From an uncultured Faecalibacterium sp. (GTDB taxonomy: Bacteria > Bacillota > Clostridia > Oscillospirales > Ruminococcaceae), in assembly GCA_934524985.1 (NCBI GenBank), contig CAKSYT010000005.1, positions 102,930 to 166,929 of the forward strand: a stretch of DNA of 64,000 bases, in the 5' to 3' direction. Below, one piece after another: positions 1 to 11,036 of this stretch; within the stretch, counting starts at the first letter, position 1, and each line of letters starts with the position of its first letter. Made by a program: the position numbers and the translations under genes. The notes below the pieces were generated by a model, which was not told where the DNA came from, did no database searches, and saw only the letters and a list, made by a program, of their open reading frames with translations.

Positions 1-620
1 ACCTTGTCCGCCCAGATACCGGCGGCGTTGATGACGCAGCGGGTCTCTACCGTGCCGCCGGGCACGGTCAGGCGGTAGCCGCCCTCGATGAATTCGGCAT
101 CGGTCACCTTGCAGCTGCGGCGCAGCTCTACGCCGTTGCGCACCGCCACCTCGGTCATGGCCAGTGCGTACTCCCACGGGTTCACGATGGCGGCGCTGGG
201 TGCCCACAGTGCGCCGCAGACCTTCTCAGAAAGGTTCGGCTCCATGGCAAGGGTCTCTTCCCGGGAAAGGATCTTCATATCGGGCACGCCGTTGGCGGTG
301 CCGTTCTCAAACAGATGCTGCAGGTGGGGCAGCTCCTTTTCGTCCAGTGCCAGCACCAGAGAACCGCACTGCTTGTAGGAGACATCCAGCTTTGCGCAGA
401 TCTCTTTAGCCAGCGCCACGCCGCGCACATTCAGCCGTGCCATGCGGGTGCCGGGGGCGGGGTCGTAGCCTGCGTGGAGAATGGCGCTGTTGGCTTTGGT
501 GGTGCAGTCTGCCACATCGTTCTCGGCCTCAAGGATGACCACCTTGTTGTCGTAGCGCGACAGTGCGTAGGCGGCAGCGGCACCGATGACACCACAGCCG
601 ATGATTGCTACATCATACAT
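1..620 (-). CDS. glpA: FAD-dependent glycerol-3-phosphate dehydrogenase-like oxidoreductase (5' part only)
   Basis: Only the first 206 codons are in the window; the gene runs off the left edge. The reading frame starts at the ATG at 620, with an AGGAGG-type site 9 bases upstream. The N-terminus is a Rossmann dinucleotide fold (VAIIGCGVIGAAAAYALSR, then an acidic residue after VVIL), followed by the NSAILHAGYD segment typical of the DAO/GlpA family of FAD oxidases. The family oxidises glycerol-3-phosphate to dihydroxyacetone phosphate and in anaerobic Firmicutes is usually followed by an NAD(P)-binding partner and a DUF1667 protein, which would lie outside the window. The GlpP gene just upstream and the GlpP-type terminator in the leader support the glycerol assignment over the related L-2-hydroxyglutarate oxidases. 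Confidence 0.85.
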   Translation of the reverse strand, partial: MYDVAIIGCGVIGAAAAYALSRYDNKVVILEAENDVADCTTKANSAILHAGYDPAPGTRMARLNVRGVALAKEICAKLDVSYKQCGSLVLALDEKELPHLQHLFENGTANGVPDMKILSREETLAMEPNLSEKVCGALWAPSAAIVNPWEYALAMTEVAVRNGVELRRSCKVTDAEFIEGGYRLTVPGGTVETRCVINAAGIWADK

Positions 621-683
621 TGTTCTTTTCCTCCTGTCCGTTCTGCCTTGGCCCGTCGGGAGCCGGGCAGCTGTTGATGGTAC

Positions 684-731
684 AAAAAAGAGCGAAACAA
701 ACAAAGGCAATTGCCCTTGTCCGTTTCGCTC
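684..731 (-). promoter_or_regulatory. GlpP-type leader terminator/antiterminator hairpin
   Basis: Read leftward, a near-perfect 42-base palindrome begins GAGCGAAACGG and ends TTGTTTCGCTC, centred on GGCAATTGCC, and runs directly into six Ts. It lies between the promoter at 766-794 and the glpA start. In Bacillus the glpD leader carries an inverted repeat with a T-run that is read through when GlpP with bound glycerol-3-phosphate acts on the leader mRNA. Here glpP is the next gene upstream, so this is the likely GlpP target. Confidence 0.8.
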
Positions 732-765
732 ATATCTCTTGAAACAAACAGCACTTGTTAAGCTT

Positions 766-794
766 ATGATACCCTCTCTCTGCACAAAAAGCAA
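766..794 (-). promoter_or_regulatory. sigma-A promoter of the glpA operon
   Basis: Read leftward: TTGCTT, 17-base spacer, TATCAT. It sits about 145 bases before the glpA start and upstream of the leader hairpin, so a transcript would carry the whole hairpin. Confidence 0.7.
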
Positions 795-858
795 GATGTT
801 TTGCACTTTTTGTGAAACACTTACAAAAAACACCTACTGCTTTTGCGCAGAATGCGGG

Positions 859-1425
859 TCACATATCCCACACGGCCTGATTGGTGGTGGAAATGGCGGT
901 GGCTCCGGCTTCCAGCGCAGCCAGTACGTCCTCCTTGTCCGCGATCAGACCGCCGGTCAGTACCGGCACCTTGGCCTTGGCGCAGACGCGGCGCAGGATC
1001 TTGGGCATAGCGCCGGGCAGCAGGTCCAGACAGTCCGGCAGGTTTGCGGGGATCTTGTCCAGACTTTCCAGCGCGATGGAGTCCAGCAAAAATACCCGCA
1101 GGATGGCGGCCAGCCCCAGCTCCTTGGCGCGGCGGATGAAGGACTGCCGGGTGGAGATGATGCCGTCCGCCTCGGTGGTATTGCGGATAAAGTCCACTGC
1201 TACCTCCTTGCCCGCCAGCCCGGCAATCAGGTCTACATGCACCACGGCAAAGCGCCCGGCTTCATGGATGCGGCGCACAATGGAGGAGATATTACAGATA
1301 TCTCCATATAATACAAAGACCACCCGGATGTTCTCGTTGGTCAGCGCATTGCAAAGCCCTGCATCGTCCTTGACTGCCGCAATGACCGGCGTTTCCTGAA
1401 TGGCATCCATCAGCTCCTGTTTCAT
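859..1425 (-). CDS. glpP: Glycerol-3-phosphate-responsive antiterminator GlpP
   Basis: The 188-residue protein has the TIM-barrel-like fold of the GlpP family: VIAAVKDD near the start, VFVLYGDICNI, VHVDLIAGL, then DGIISTRQSFI, a DLLPGAMPKIL stretch and VLTGGLIADKEDV near the end. GlpP binds glycerol-3-phosphate and lets RNA polymerase pass leader terminators of glycerol genes. The ATG at 1425 has AGGAGGAAGAGC directly upstream and was preferred over a longer in-frame start. It follows the M20 peptidase gene by 35 bases and precedes glpA by 238 bases of leader, so it may be co-transcribed with the former while regulating the latter. Confidence 0.92.
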   Translation of the reverse strand: MKQELMDAIQETPVIAAVKDDAGLCNALTNENIRVVFVLYGDICNISSIVRRIHEAGRFAVVHVDLIAGLAGKEVAVDFIRNTTEADGIISTRQSFIRRAKELGLAAILRVFLLDSIALESLDKIPANLPDCLDLLPGAMPKILRRVCAKAKVPVLTGGLIADKEDVLAALEAGATAISTTNQAVWDM

Positions 1426-1460
1426 GCTCTTCCTCCTGCCCGGCGTTCTGTGGGGCAATT

Positions 1461-2678
1461 TTACTGGTGATCTGCCAGCCAGCGCAGGGCCATATAGGTG
1501 TAGGCCGCCGTGCCGCGGTACAGGACACTGTCGTCAAAGCGCACCTTGGGGTGGTGCTGACCGTAGGTGTAGCCCTCCTTGGCGTTGCCAGCAGCTAAGA
1601 ACATGCTCACGGTGGGCACTTCGTGGCTGACAAAGGCGAAATCCTCGCTGCCGCCGCCGGGCTTGCCGCCGGTGAGCGGGGTCATATCCATAGCGCCCTT
1701 GCCCAGAAGTTCGGTCATATAGGTCAGGGCATTGCCCGCCAGCGGGGTGTCCACTACCATGCAGGGGCAGTAATCGCTGAACTCCACCTCGGCGGTGCAG
1801 CGGTAGGCGGTAGCCACGCCCTGTGCAATTTCGGTCATGCGCTGATGGATGAGGGCGCTGACCTTCTGCTCCGGGTCCACGGTGCGGATGGTGCCCCACA
1901 TATCGGCAGAATCCGGGATGACGTTGGAGGCCTTGCCGGCCTCGAACCGGCCGGTGGTGAACACGCCGAAGCCTGCGGGGTCCAGCTCACGGCTGTTGAT
2001 CTCCTGCAGGGCAATGTGGATGTGCGCCGCTGCGGTGATGGGGTCGATGCAGGCGTTGGGCATGGAGCCGTGGCCGCCCTTGCCGTGCACAACGATGTGG
2101 TACTGCTCGCAGCTGGCCATGGTAATGCCGCCGCCCGGTACCAGAACCATACCGGCGGGCAGGGGCATCCCGGCCAGCACATGGAACATGACCGCTGCGT
2201 CCACCTTGGGGTTTTCCAGCAGGCCGCTGTTTATCATATCCAGCGAGCCCTGAAAGATCTCCTCTGCGGGCTGGAACTCCAGCTTTACCGTACCCTCGAT
2301 CTCGTCCTCGTGCTCCTTGAGCAGCTTGGCAGCACCCAGCACCATGGCGGTGTGCATATCGTGGCCGCAGCCGTGCATCTTGCCGGGCAGCTCAGAGGAA
2401 AACTCCTCGCCGGATTCCTCCTGCAGGGGCAGCGCGTCCATATCGCCGCGCAGCAGGATCACCTTGCCGGGACACTTGCCGCCTGCAAGCGCCACCACGC
2501 CGCACTTGCCGCAGTCCTGCGGGGCGTAGCCCATCTCGGTCAGCGCCTTTTTGACCAGTGCCTTGGTCTGGGGCAGGTCAAAGCCCACCTCCGGGTGACG
2601 GTGCAGTGTGCGCCGCCATTCCTGCAGCTGCGGTTCCAGCGCCTTGGCGGCTTCCAACAGTTTTTCCGGTGCGATCAT
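1461..2678 (-). CDS. M20 family amidohydrolase (N-acyl-amino-acid/hippurate hydrolase type)
   Basis: The 405-residue cytoplasmic metallo-hydrolase has HRHPEVGFD near residue 28, LRGDMDALPL with the metal-binding Asp near 80, MHGCGHDMHTAM near 105 and FQPAEEIFQG near 140. These are the zinc/manganese ligands and active site of the HipO/AmaA/IAA-amino-acid hydrolase group. A dimerisation insert lies in the middle and SEDFAF carries the last His/Glu region. Members release the acyl group from N-acyl amino acids or dipeptide-like substrates; the exact substrate cannot be read from sequence. The ATG at 2678 with upstream AGAGGGAG was chosen over a longer frame that would run into the secA terminator. 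Confidence 0.9.
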   Translation of the reverse strand: MIAPEKLLEAAKALEPQLQEWRRTLHRHPEVGFDLPQTKALVKKALTEMGYAPQDCGKCGVVALAGGKCPGKVILLRGDMDALPLQEESGEEFSSELPGKMHGCGHDMHTAMVLGAAKLLKEHEDEIEGTVKLEFQPAEEIFQGSLDMINSGLLENPKVDAAVMFHVLAGMPLPAGMVLVPGGGITMASCEQYHIVVHGKGGHGSMPNACIDPITAAAHIHIALQEINSRELDPAGFGVFTTGRFEAGKASNVIPDSADMWGTIRTVDPEQKVSALIHQRMTEIAQGVATAYRCTAEVEFSDYCPCMVVDTPLAGNALTYMTELLGKGAMDMTPLTGGKPGGGSEDFAFVSHEVPTVSMFLAAGNAKEGYTYGQHHPKVRFDDSVLYRGTAAYTYMALRWLADHQ

Positions 2679-2708
2679 TGTAAAATCAACTCCCTCTGAA
2701 TTTATGCG

Positions 2709-2748
2709 GAAAACCCTCTCGGCCATGGCAGAGCCATGGCGGGGAGGG
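2709..2748 (-). terminator. Intrinsic terminator downstream of secA
   Basis: Read leftward, a 35-base imperfect hairpin (CCCTC..CGCCATGGC paired with GCCATGGC..GAGGG) is followed by TTTT. It lies 14 bases after the secA stop and 30 bases before the next start. Confidence 0.6.
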
Positions 2749-2761
2749 CTTGTCCTTGCGG

Positions 2762-5602
<2,841 letters not shown>

Positions 5603-5672
5603 AGGTCACACCTCATAAATCTTAAAAATCGGGCTGTGATGCGCCCGGAATCGCGCATAACAATACAAGTAT

Positions 5673-5701
5673 ATGATACACCAAAGCGGCAGACACGTCA
5701 A
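5673..5701 (-). promoter_or_regulatory. sigma-A promoter of secA
   Basis: Read leftward: TTGACG, 17-base spacer, TATCAT, about 70 bases before the secA start. Confidence 0.7.
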
Positions 5702-5868
5702 ATCTGCAAGGCTATTTTAGCCCGTTTTTACATGAACTTTCTGTAAAAAGATGCTGCAAGCCGTTCACAGCTCCCTGATAAACCCGGCGGCACACTTTAT
5801 TTTCGCCCTATCGCTTTTGGGGGAATCGTGGTAGAATAGGGCTATCACTGATAGGGAGGGCTATACTT

Positions 5869-6705
5869 ATGCTCAAACGGCTGCGCACCGCGCACCCCAT
5901 TTTTTATTGTGTCCTGTCCGAGGTGCTGTTCCTGGGCAGCATGGTCTTGTTCAGCCTGCTGGCTACCATCGGGCTGGCAGCGGCAGGCGCGGATTTTAAC
6001 ACCATGGACGGCTATCTGTTTGGCTCTGTGCAGGAGGCTGTGGGGCTGGCGGTGGCGCTTTTGCTGCTGGCCCGCACCGGCAGGCTGGATCTGCTGCGGC
6101 GGCGGGGCTGCGGCTTTCTGAACGGAATGCTGGTGGGCATGTACCCGCTGTTCTTCATCGGGTACACGGTCTGCGGGACGCTGGCTTTCAGCCGCCCGGA
6201 CACGCCACTGCTGCCGCTGCCCCGCATCCTGACCTTTATGCTGAACATGATCCTTGTGGGCGTGGCTGAGGAGCTGGTGTTCCGGGGCATTATTGCCCAG
6301 ACCCTGCTGGAGCGCTACGGCACCGCCCGCGCCGGGGTGTGGAAGGCCTGCCTTGTGTCCGGCGTGCTGTTCGGCGCGGCGCACCTGAGCAACCTGATCG
6401 GTTCGGCCCCCTTTGGCGTGCTGATGCAGTGCGTGTTTGCGGCTTCGCTGGGTGTGATGTTCGCCGCTATCTATTTCCGCACCGGCAATGTGTGGGTGAC
6501 GGTGTTTCTGCACAGCGCCATGGACATTGCCGCCATGCTCATCGGCGGGCTGTACGGCACCACCAGCGTGGCCGAGAGCGTAAGCGGCTACGATGCCTCG
6601 CGGCTGATGTCGGTGGCGGTGTACCTGATCCCCACCGTGTTTCTGCTGCGCAAAAAGAAGCTGCCGGAGGTGCAGCTGTACTGGGGCGGCATTGTAAAAA
6701 ATTAA
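5869..6705 (+). CDS. CPBP (Abi) family intramembrane metalloprotease
   Basis: The 278-residue polytopic membrane protein has about seven hydrophobic segments. The CPBP signature is intact: EELVFRG at residues 134-140 (paired Glu and Arg), a second motif with His near 173 (GAAHLSN) and a third at HSAMD near 211. Such proteases resemble type II CAAX prenyl proteases; in Firmicutes many process or protect against bacteriocin-like peptides, but the substrate here is unknown. A GGGAGGG site precedes the ATG. It stands between divergent secA and rpsO with no obvious operon partner. Confidence 0.85.
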   Translation: MLKRLRTAHPIFYCVLSEVLFLGSMVLFSLLATIGLAAAGADFNTMDGYLFGSVQEAVGLAVALLLLARTGRLDLLRRRGCGFLNGMLVGMYPLFFIGYTVCGTLAFSRPDTPLLPLPRILTFMLNMILVGVAEELVFRGIIAQTLLERYGTARAGVWKACLVSGVLFGAAHLSNLIGSAPFGVLMQCVFAASLGVMFAAIYFRTGNVWVTVFLHSAMDIAAMLIGGLYGTTSVAESVSGYDASRLMSVAVYLIPTVFLLRKKKLPEVQLYWGGIVKN

Positions 6706-6726
6706 GGCTTGCGGACAAAAATCTTC

Positions 6727-6755
6727 TTGCAATCTGCTGTGCAATCTGGTATACT
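6727..6755 (+). promoter_or_regulatory. sigma-A promoter of rpsO
   Basis: TTGCAA, 17-base spacer, TATACT. A leader of about 100 bases follows before rpsO; S15 genes often carry an autoregulatory structure there, but none was resolved by eye. Confidence 0.75.
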
Positions 6756-6861
6756 GTATCTGTTACCGTGGTACGGGGCTGGGAGTATGCCCGCTTTTGG
6801 GAGAACCGTTTCCCGCCGCTGTGCCATAGGCAGATAAATTACTTGAAAGAGGTACTGTATT

Positions 6862-7116
6862 ATGAATAAGCAGGAAGTTATGGCCAAAGTCGCTCTGACC
6901 GAGAAGGACACTGGCTCCCCCGAGGTTCAGGTCGCTCTGCTGACCGCTCACATCAACGAGCTGAACGAGCACCTGAAGAAGAACCCTAACGATCACCACA
7001 GCCGCCGCGGTCTGCTGAAGATGGTTGGCCGTCGCCGCAATCTGCTGGCTTATCTCCAGAAGAAGGACATCGAGCGTTACCGTGCTCTGATCGCAACTCT
7101 GGGTCTGCGTAAGTAA
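6862..7116 (+). CDS. rpsO: 30S ribosomal protein S15
   Basis: The 84-residue protein matches S15 end to end: [19 protein letters not shown], the conserved [18 protein letters not shown] segment that contacts 16S rRNA, and the [12 protein letters not shown] tail. S15 is a primary binder of the 16S central domain. The family is usually 88-89 residues, so this copy is slightly short. The gene is flanked by its own promoter and terminator and followed by pnp, the order common in bacteria. Confidence 0.98.
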   Translation: MNKQEVMAKVALTEKDTGSPEVQVALLTAHINELNEHLKKNPNDHHSRRGLLKMVGRRRNLLAYLQKKDIERYRALIATLGLRK

Positions 7117-7126
7117 TTTTAACGGA

Positions 7127-7162
7127 GGGCAGGTACCGCAAAGGTACCTGCCCTTTGCTTTA
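7127..7162 (+). terminator. Intrinsic terminator of rpsO
   Basis: A perfect 11-bp stem (GGGCAGGTACC with GGTACCTGCCC) and 5-base loop is followed by a T-rich tract, 11 bases after the stop codon. Confidence 0.85.
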
Positions 7163-7262
7163 TGTATAGCTCCATGTATCCCATGCGCACAAAATAGCGG
7201 TGGCAGCGTATTGCAGCAGTAAATCGAACGCCCGTGCCTGCGGGCAGGGACGCTGGATTTAT

Positions 7263-7271
7263 TGCTATAAT
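7263..7271 (+). promoter_or_regulatory. Extended -10 promoter of pnp
   Basis: TGCTATAAT is a consensus extended -10 element; no good -35 is seen upstream. It lies 55 bases before the pnp start and after the rpsO terminator, so pnp has its own promoter. Confidence 0.6.
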
Positions 7272-7326
7272 GCGCACGCCACGGCTTTTTGGATAGAACG
7301 ATCCGAAAAACAAGGAGGCAGAAACA

Positions 7327-9468
7327 ATGGCAATCGAATTTGGTTCCCGCAAAGAGACCTTTGACAACTTCAAGGTCTACGAAACCATGTTGGCCGGCCG
7401 CCCGTTCAAGGTTGAAATGGGCAAGATGTGCGGCCTGTCCAATGCCAGCGCACTGATCCGCTACGGCGAGACCTGCGTGATGTGCAACGTGGTCATGAGC
7501 CCCAAGCCCCGCGAGGGCGTGGATTTCTTCCCGCTGAACGTGGAGTACGAGGAAAAGCTCTACGCCGCAGGCCGCATTCCCGGCAGCTTTATGCGCCGTG
7601 AGGGCCGCCCCGGCGAGCGCGCTATCCTGACCAGCCGCGTGGTGGACCGCCCCATGCGCCCGCTGTTCCCCAAGGAGATGCGCAACGACGTGTGCATCAC
7701 CATGACCGTCATGAGCCTTGACCCGGACTGCAGCCCCGAGATCGCCGGTATGATCGGCGCTTCTCTGGTGACCGCCGTGTCCGATATCCCGTGGAACGGC
7801 CCCATCGGCGGCGTGCAGGTGGGCCTGGTTGACGGCGAGATCGTGCTGAACCCCACCCAGGAGCAGCGCAAGGTGAGCGACCTTGCCCTGACCGTTGCCG
7901 CTACCATGGACAAGATCGTGATGATCGAGGCCGGTGCCAACGAGGTGGACGAGGACACCATGCTGACCGCCATCAAGACCGCACACGTTGAGATCAAGAA
8001 GATCATCGAGTTCATCAACAAGATCGTGGCCGAGCGCGGCAAGCCGAAGATCGACTTTCAGGTGGTGGGTCTGGACATGGACGTGTTCCACGCCATCCAG
8101 AACAAGTATCTGGACGACTTCAAGGCCGCTATGGACACCGACGACAAGAACGTGCGTGACGCAGCCCTGCTGCCCATCATGGACAAGATCGCCGAGGAAT
8201 ACCCCGACCTGTCTGCCGCAGATCTGGATCTGGTAAGCTACAAGATGCAGAAGTTCGTGGTGCGCCGCTGGCTGCTGGATGACGGCAAGCGCGTGGACGG
8301 CCGCGGCATCAACGAGATCCGCCCGCTGGCCGCAGAGGTGGGCATTCTGCCCCGCGTGCACGGCTCCGGTATGTTCACCCGTGGCCAGACGCAGGTGCTT
8401 ACCACCTGCACGCTGGGCGGCACCAAGGACAACCAGCTGATGGACGACCTGACCGACGAGCAGACCAAGCGTTATATCCACCACTATAACTTCCCGCCGT
8501 ACTCTGTGGGCGAGGCACGCGCACCGCGCAGCCCCGGCCGCCGCGAGATCGGCCACGGCGCACTGGCCGAGCGTGCTCTGGTGCCGGTGCTGCCCTCCTT
8601 GGAGGAGTTCCCCTACACCATCCGCTGCGTGTCCGAGGTGCTCAGCTCCAACGGTTCCACCTCTCAGGCTTCCATCTGCGGCTCTACGCTGGCACTGATG
8701 GACGCAGGCGTGCCCATCAAGGCTCCGGTTGCCGGTATCTCCTGCGGCCTGATCACCGAGGGCGAGCGCTGGATGACCATGCTGGACATTCAGGGCGTGG
8801 AGGACTTCCACGGCGATATGGACTTTAAGGTCGGCGGCACCCGCAAGGGCATTACCGCCATCCAGATGGACATCAAGATCGACGGCCTGACCTACGACAT
8901 CATTGCCGAGGCCTTCGAGAAGTGCCGCAAGGGCCGCCTGTATATTCTGGACGAGATCATCAAGCCCGTGATCGCCGAGCCGCGTCAGGAGCTGAGCCGC
9001 TGGGCACCCAAGATGTTCAGCATGATGATTCCCACCGACAAGATCAAGGACGTGATCGGTAAGGGCGGCAAGGTCATTCAGGACATCTGCGCCACCTGCA
9101 ACTGCAAGATCGACGTGCAGGAGGACGGCCATGTGTTCGTCTCCGCCGTGGATCAGGAGGACGCAAAGCGCGCCATCTTTACCATCAAGACCATTGTGGA
9201 GGATCCCGAGATCGGTGCCATCTACAAGGGCAAGGTGACCCGCCTGATGAACTTTGGTGCCTTTGTGGAGATCGCTCCGGGCAAGGAAGGCCTTGTGCAT
9301 ATCTCCAAGCTGGACACCAAGCGCGTGGAGCGGGTAGAGGACGTGGTTGCCGTGGGCGATGCCATCGTGGTCAAGGTGACCGACATCGACCAGCAGGGCC
9401 GCATCAACCTGAGCCGCCGCGACGCCATTCTGGCTCTGGAAGCCAAAAAGGCCGCCCAGCAGCAGTAA
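7327..9468 (+). CDS. pnp: Polyribonucleotide nucleotidyltransferase (PNPase)
   Basis: The 713-residue phosphorolytic 3'-5' exoribonuclease has the full domain order: first RNase PH domain, all-alpha linker, second catalytic RNase PH domain (RSPGRREIGHGALAERAL and the catalytic Asp region DFHGDMDFKV), KH domain near residue 560 (IGKGGKVIQDIC) and S1 domain near 625 (GKVTRLMNFGAFVEI). It degrades mRNA to nucleoside diphosphates and can add tails, usually with degradosome partners. An AAGGAGG site is 8 bases before the ATG. Base use is uniform with the ribosomal neighbour. Confidence 0.98.
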   Translation: MAIEFGSRKETFDNFKVYETMLAGRPFKVEMGKMCGLSNASALIRYGETCVMCNVVMSPKPREGVDFFPLNVEYEEKLYAAGRIPGSFMRREGRPGERAILTSRVVDRPMRPLFPKEMRNDVCITMTVMSLDPDCSPEIAGMIGASLVTAVSDIPWNGPIGGVQVGLVDGEIVLNPTQEQRKVSDLALTVAATMDKIVMIEAGANEVDEDTMLTAIKTAHVEIKKIIEFINKIVAERGKPKIDFQVVGLDMDVFHAIQNKYLDDFKAAMDTDDKNVRDAALLPIMDKIAEEYPDLSAADLDLVSYKMQKFVVRRWLLDDGKRVDGRGINEIRPLAAEVGILPRVHGSGMFTRGQTQVLTTCTLGGTKDNQLMDDLTDEQTKRYIHHYNFPPYSVGEARAPRSPGRREIGHGALAERALVPVLPSLEEFPYTIRCVSEVLSSNGSTSQASICGSTLALMDAGVPIKAPVAGISCGLITEGERWMTMLDIQGVEDFHGDMDFKVGGTRKGITAIQMDIKIDGLTYDIIAEAFEKCRKGRLYILDEIIKPVIAEPRQELSRWAPKMFSMMIPTDKIKDVIGKGGKVIQDICATCNCKIDVQEDGHVFVSAVDQEDAKRAIFTIKTIVEDPEIGAIYKGKVTRLMNFGAFVEIAPGKEGLVHISKLDTKRVERVEDVVAVGDAIVVKVTDIDQQGRINLSRRDAILALEAKKAAQQQ

Positions 9469-9494
9469 AAACTTAATACAGACTGCATAAATCG

Positions 9495-9528
9495 AGAGCC
9501 GCTGTACAGAATGTGCAGCGGCTCTTTT
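9495..9528 (+). terminator. Intrinsic terminator of pnp
   Basis: AGAGCCGCTG pairs with CAGCGGCTCT and is followed by TTT, 26 bases after the stop. It shares its core with several other terminators in the window. Confidence 0.8.
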
Positions 9529-9532
9529 GCGT

Positions 9533-9870
9533 GTAACCCTCTCAGGCTCACTGCGTTCGCCTGCTCCCCCGAAAGGGGGAGCTTTTTGCACGCCCGCAAG
9601 CTTTGCGCGAAAGCCGGAAGGTTTGCGGTTGTGCCGGAAGCGGGCTCGCCCTCTCCGTCATCGCTGCGCGATGCCACCTCTCCCAAAGGGAGAGCCAAGC
9701 CGTAAAGCTCGTTGCTAAAGTATTAGGTGCAATGAGGAAGCTTCCGGCAGTGCTCTTGGCTCTCCCTTTGAGGAAAGACTTCCCCCGCTCCGGGGGAAGA
9801 TGTCGCGCAGCGACAAAAGGGGGAATCTGTCAAGCCCGACAGGGCTTGACTGAGAGGGCGCACGCCGTTG
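9533..9870 (+). repeat. Cluster of short GC-rich hairpin repeats (REP-like)
   Basis: This non-coding stretch holds at least four small inverted repeats: GCTCCCCCGAAAGGGGGAGC, CTCTCCCAAAGGGAGAG, CTTCCCCCGCTCCGGGGGAAG and GTCGCGCAGCGAC, plus TCAAGCCCGACAGGGCTTGA. Related hairpins recur at 27463-27498 and 44947-45067. No convincing gene lies here; the open frames lack ribosome-binding sites. Confidence 0.65.
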
Positions 9871-9936
9871 CCATCGGTACTAAAGTGACAAGAGCAATGA
9901 GAAGCCTTCCGACAGCACCCCTTAGATACTGCAAAT

Positions 9937-10066
9937 GCAGTTTCCGGCTACGACCCATCCGTGAAAAAAGCGTCTGTCGCACTCCGCAGAGTGCGACAGA
10001 CGCGAAATTATAAATATTCTTTCCGCTGATGATGCGCAGAGCAACGCGGAGCGCATTCAAAATCGT
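9937..10066 (+). repeat. Two-hairpin intergenic element, copy 1
   Basis: The left hairpin is a perfect 15-bp stem at 9970-10003 (loop CGCA). An AT-rich linker with TTCCGCTGA follows, then the right hairpin ATGCGC (10032-10037) with GCGCAT (10051-10056) and the closing AATCGT. Both stems differ in sequence from other copies but still pair. Confidence 0.75.
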
Positions 10067-10091
10067 GCCGTGCCCGGCAGGGGAGAGGACA

Positions 10092-10120
10092 CAAAAAATG
10101 CTCCCCCTTGCGGGGGAGCA
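10092..10120 (-). terminator. Intrinsic terminator of the pilus operon
   Basis: Read leftward, GCTCCCCC pairs with GGGGGAGC and runs into TTTTTT, 50 bases after the last pilus gene. Confidence 0.75.
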
Positions 10121-10169
10121 AATTCGGCAACGCAACGCCAAGCTATGCCGAAAAGAAAGGAGTGCGGGG

Positions 10170-11036
10170 TCAGTTTTCCTTTTTGCCCTGACGGTTCAGC
10201 ACCCAGCCGATGGCAAACAGCAGCACACCGCTACAAGCCAGCACCGGCACGGGCCAGTTCAGCTGACCGGTCTGGGGCAGAACGGGCTTATCGGGGTTGG
10301 AAGGGGAGACCGGGTTGTCCGGGTTGCCGGGGCTCACGGGGTTATCCGGGGTACCGGGACTTACCGGGCTATCAGGGCTGTCTGGGCTTACCGGGGTATC
10401 CGGGGTGTCGGGGTTTACCGGGGTATCCGGGTTGTCAGGGACGTCCGGCTCATCGGGAGTGTCGGGTGGTACGTCCGGGGTGTCGGGGGTGTCCGGCGTT
10501 TCCGGAATGGTGGCACCTACCTTGGGGGTGGCGTCCACATCGTAGATCCAGTTATCGCCGTCGGGCAGCGGAATGGACACAAGGAAGGGTTTGATGGCCT
10601 CGTAGCCGTGGGAGGCCTCAGTCTGCACCACCAGATACAGCCCCTGCGGGAGCTTGGTGATGTCGGCATAGCCCTCCTCGTTCACGTCCTGCTGGGCGGC
10701 AATGGCGGGCACAGCGGGCAGATACTTTACCAGCTGGTCTGCCAGCGTGCTGTCGGAAAGATCGCCCAGCACGACACTGCAGCCTGCAAAATCGCCGGTA
10801 TAGTCAAAATACAGGTTGCCGTTGGTGCGCTTGACGGAAGCCACCTGATACAGGGTAAGCTCGCCGCCGCGCAGGGGCACATCGTTGTGGGTGTCGTACA
10901 GGCGGACGTGGAGCGAGCCCTGACGCCCCAGCACAATGTTGGCACTGGTGGCAAAGGCCGGCAGGGCACAGCATACCACAAGACACATAGCCAGCAGCAC
11001 AGCCGCCAGACGATGACGCAGATCAATGCTTTTCAT
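10170..11036 (-). CDS. LPXTG-anchored minor (basal/ancillary) pilin
   Basis: The 288-residue secreted protein has a signal peptide with a hydrophobic core (AAVLLAMCLVVCCALPAFA). An Ig-like pilin domain follows, with GSLHVRLYD and LPQGLYLVVQTE, which resembles the SpaB/FimB-type small pilins. Residues from about 170 to 250 are a proline/aspartate/threonine-rich stalk of imperfect PDTP/PDNPVSP repeats. The sorting signal is LPQTG at 253-257, then a membrane helix and a charged tail. It is last in the pilus operon and overlaps the sortase gene by 14 bases, so the sortase probably attaches it at the pilus base. The ATG at 11036 has AGAGGTG upstream. Confidence 0.85.
   Translation of the reverse strand: MKSIDLRHRLAAVLLAMCLVVCCALPAFATSANIVLGRQGSLHVRLYDTHNDVPLRGGELTLYQVASVKRTNGNLYFDYTGDFAGCSVVLGDLSDSTLADQLVKYLPAVPAIAAQQDVNEEGYADITKLPQGLYLVVQTEASHGYEAIKPFLVSIPLPDGDNWIYDVDATPKVGATIPETPDTPDTPDVPPDTPDEPDVPDNPDTPVNPDTPDTPVSPDSPDSPVSPGTPDNPVSPGNPDNPVSPSNPDKPVLPQTGQLNWPVPVLACSGVLLFAIGWVLNRQGKKEN

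Noticed and set aside
6763..9591. 942-codon leftward frame opposite pnp
   Set aside because: A GC-driven shadow of pnp; its product is a low-complexity His/Leu/Ala/Val protein with no family, and it runs through the rpsO and pnp regulatory regions.
10297..10545. Plus-strand frame with collagen-like Gly-X-Y repeats (GLSG, GLTG)
   Set aside because: It is the antisense of the Pro/Asp/Thr stalk of the minor pilin. The repeats arise from codon complementarity; there is no ribosome-binding site.
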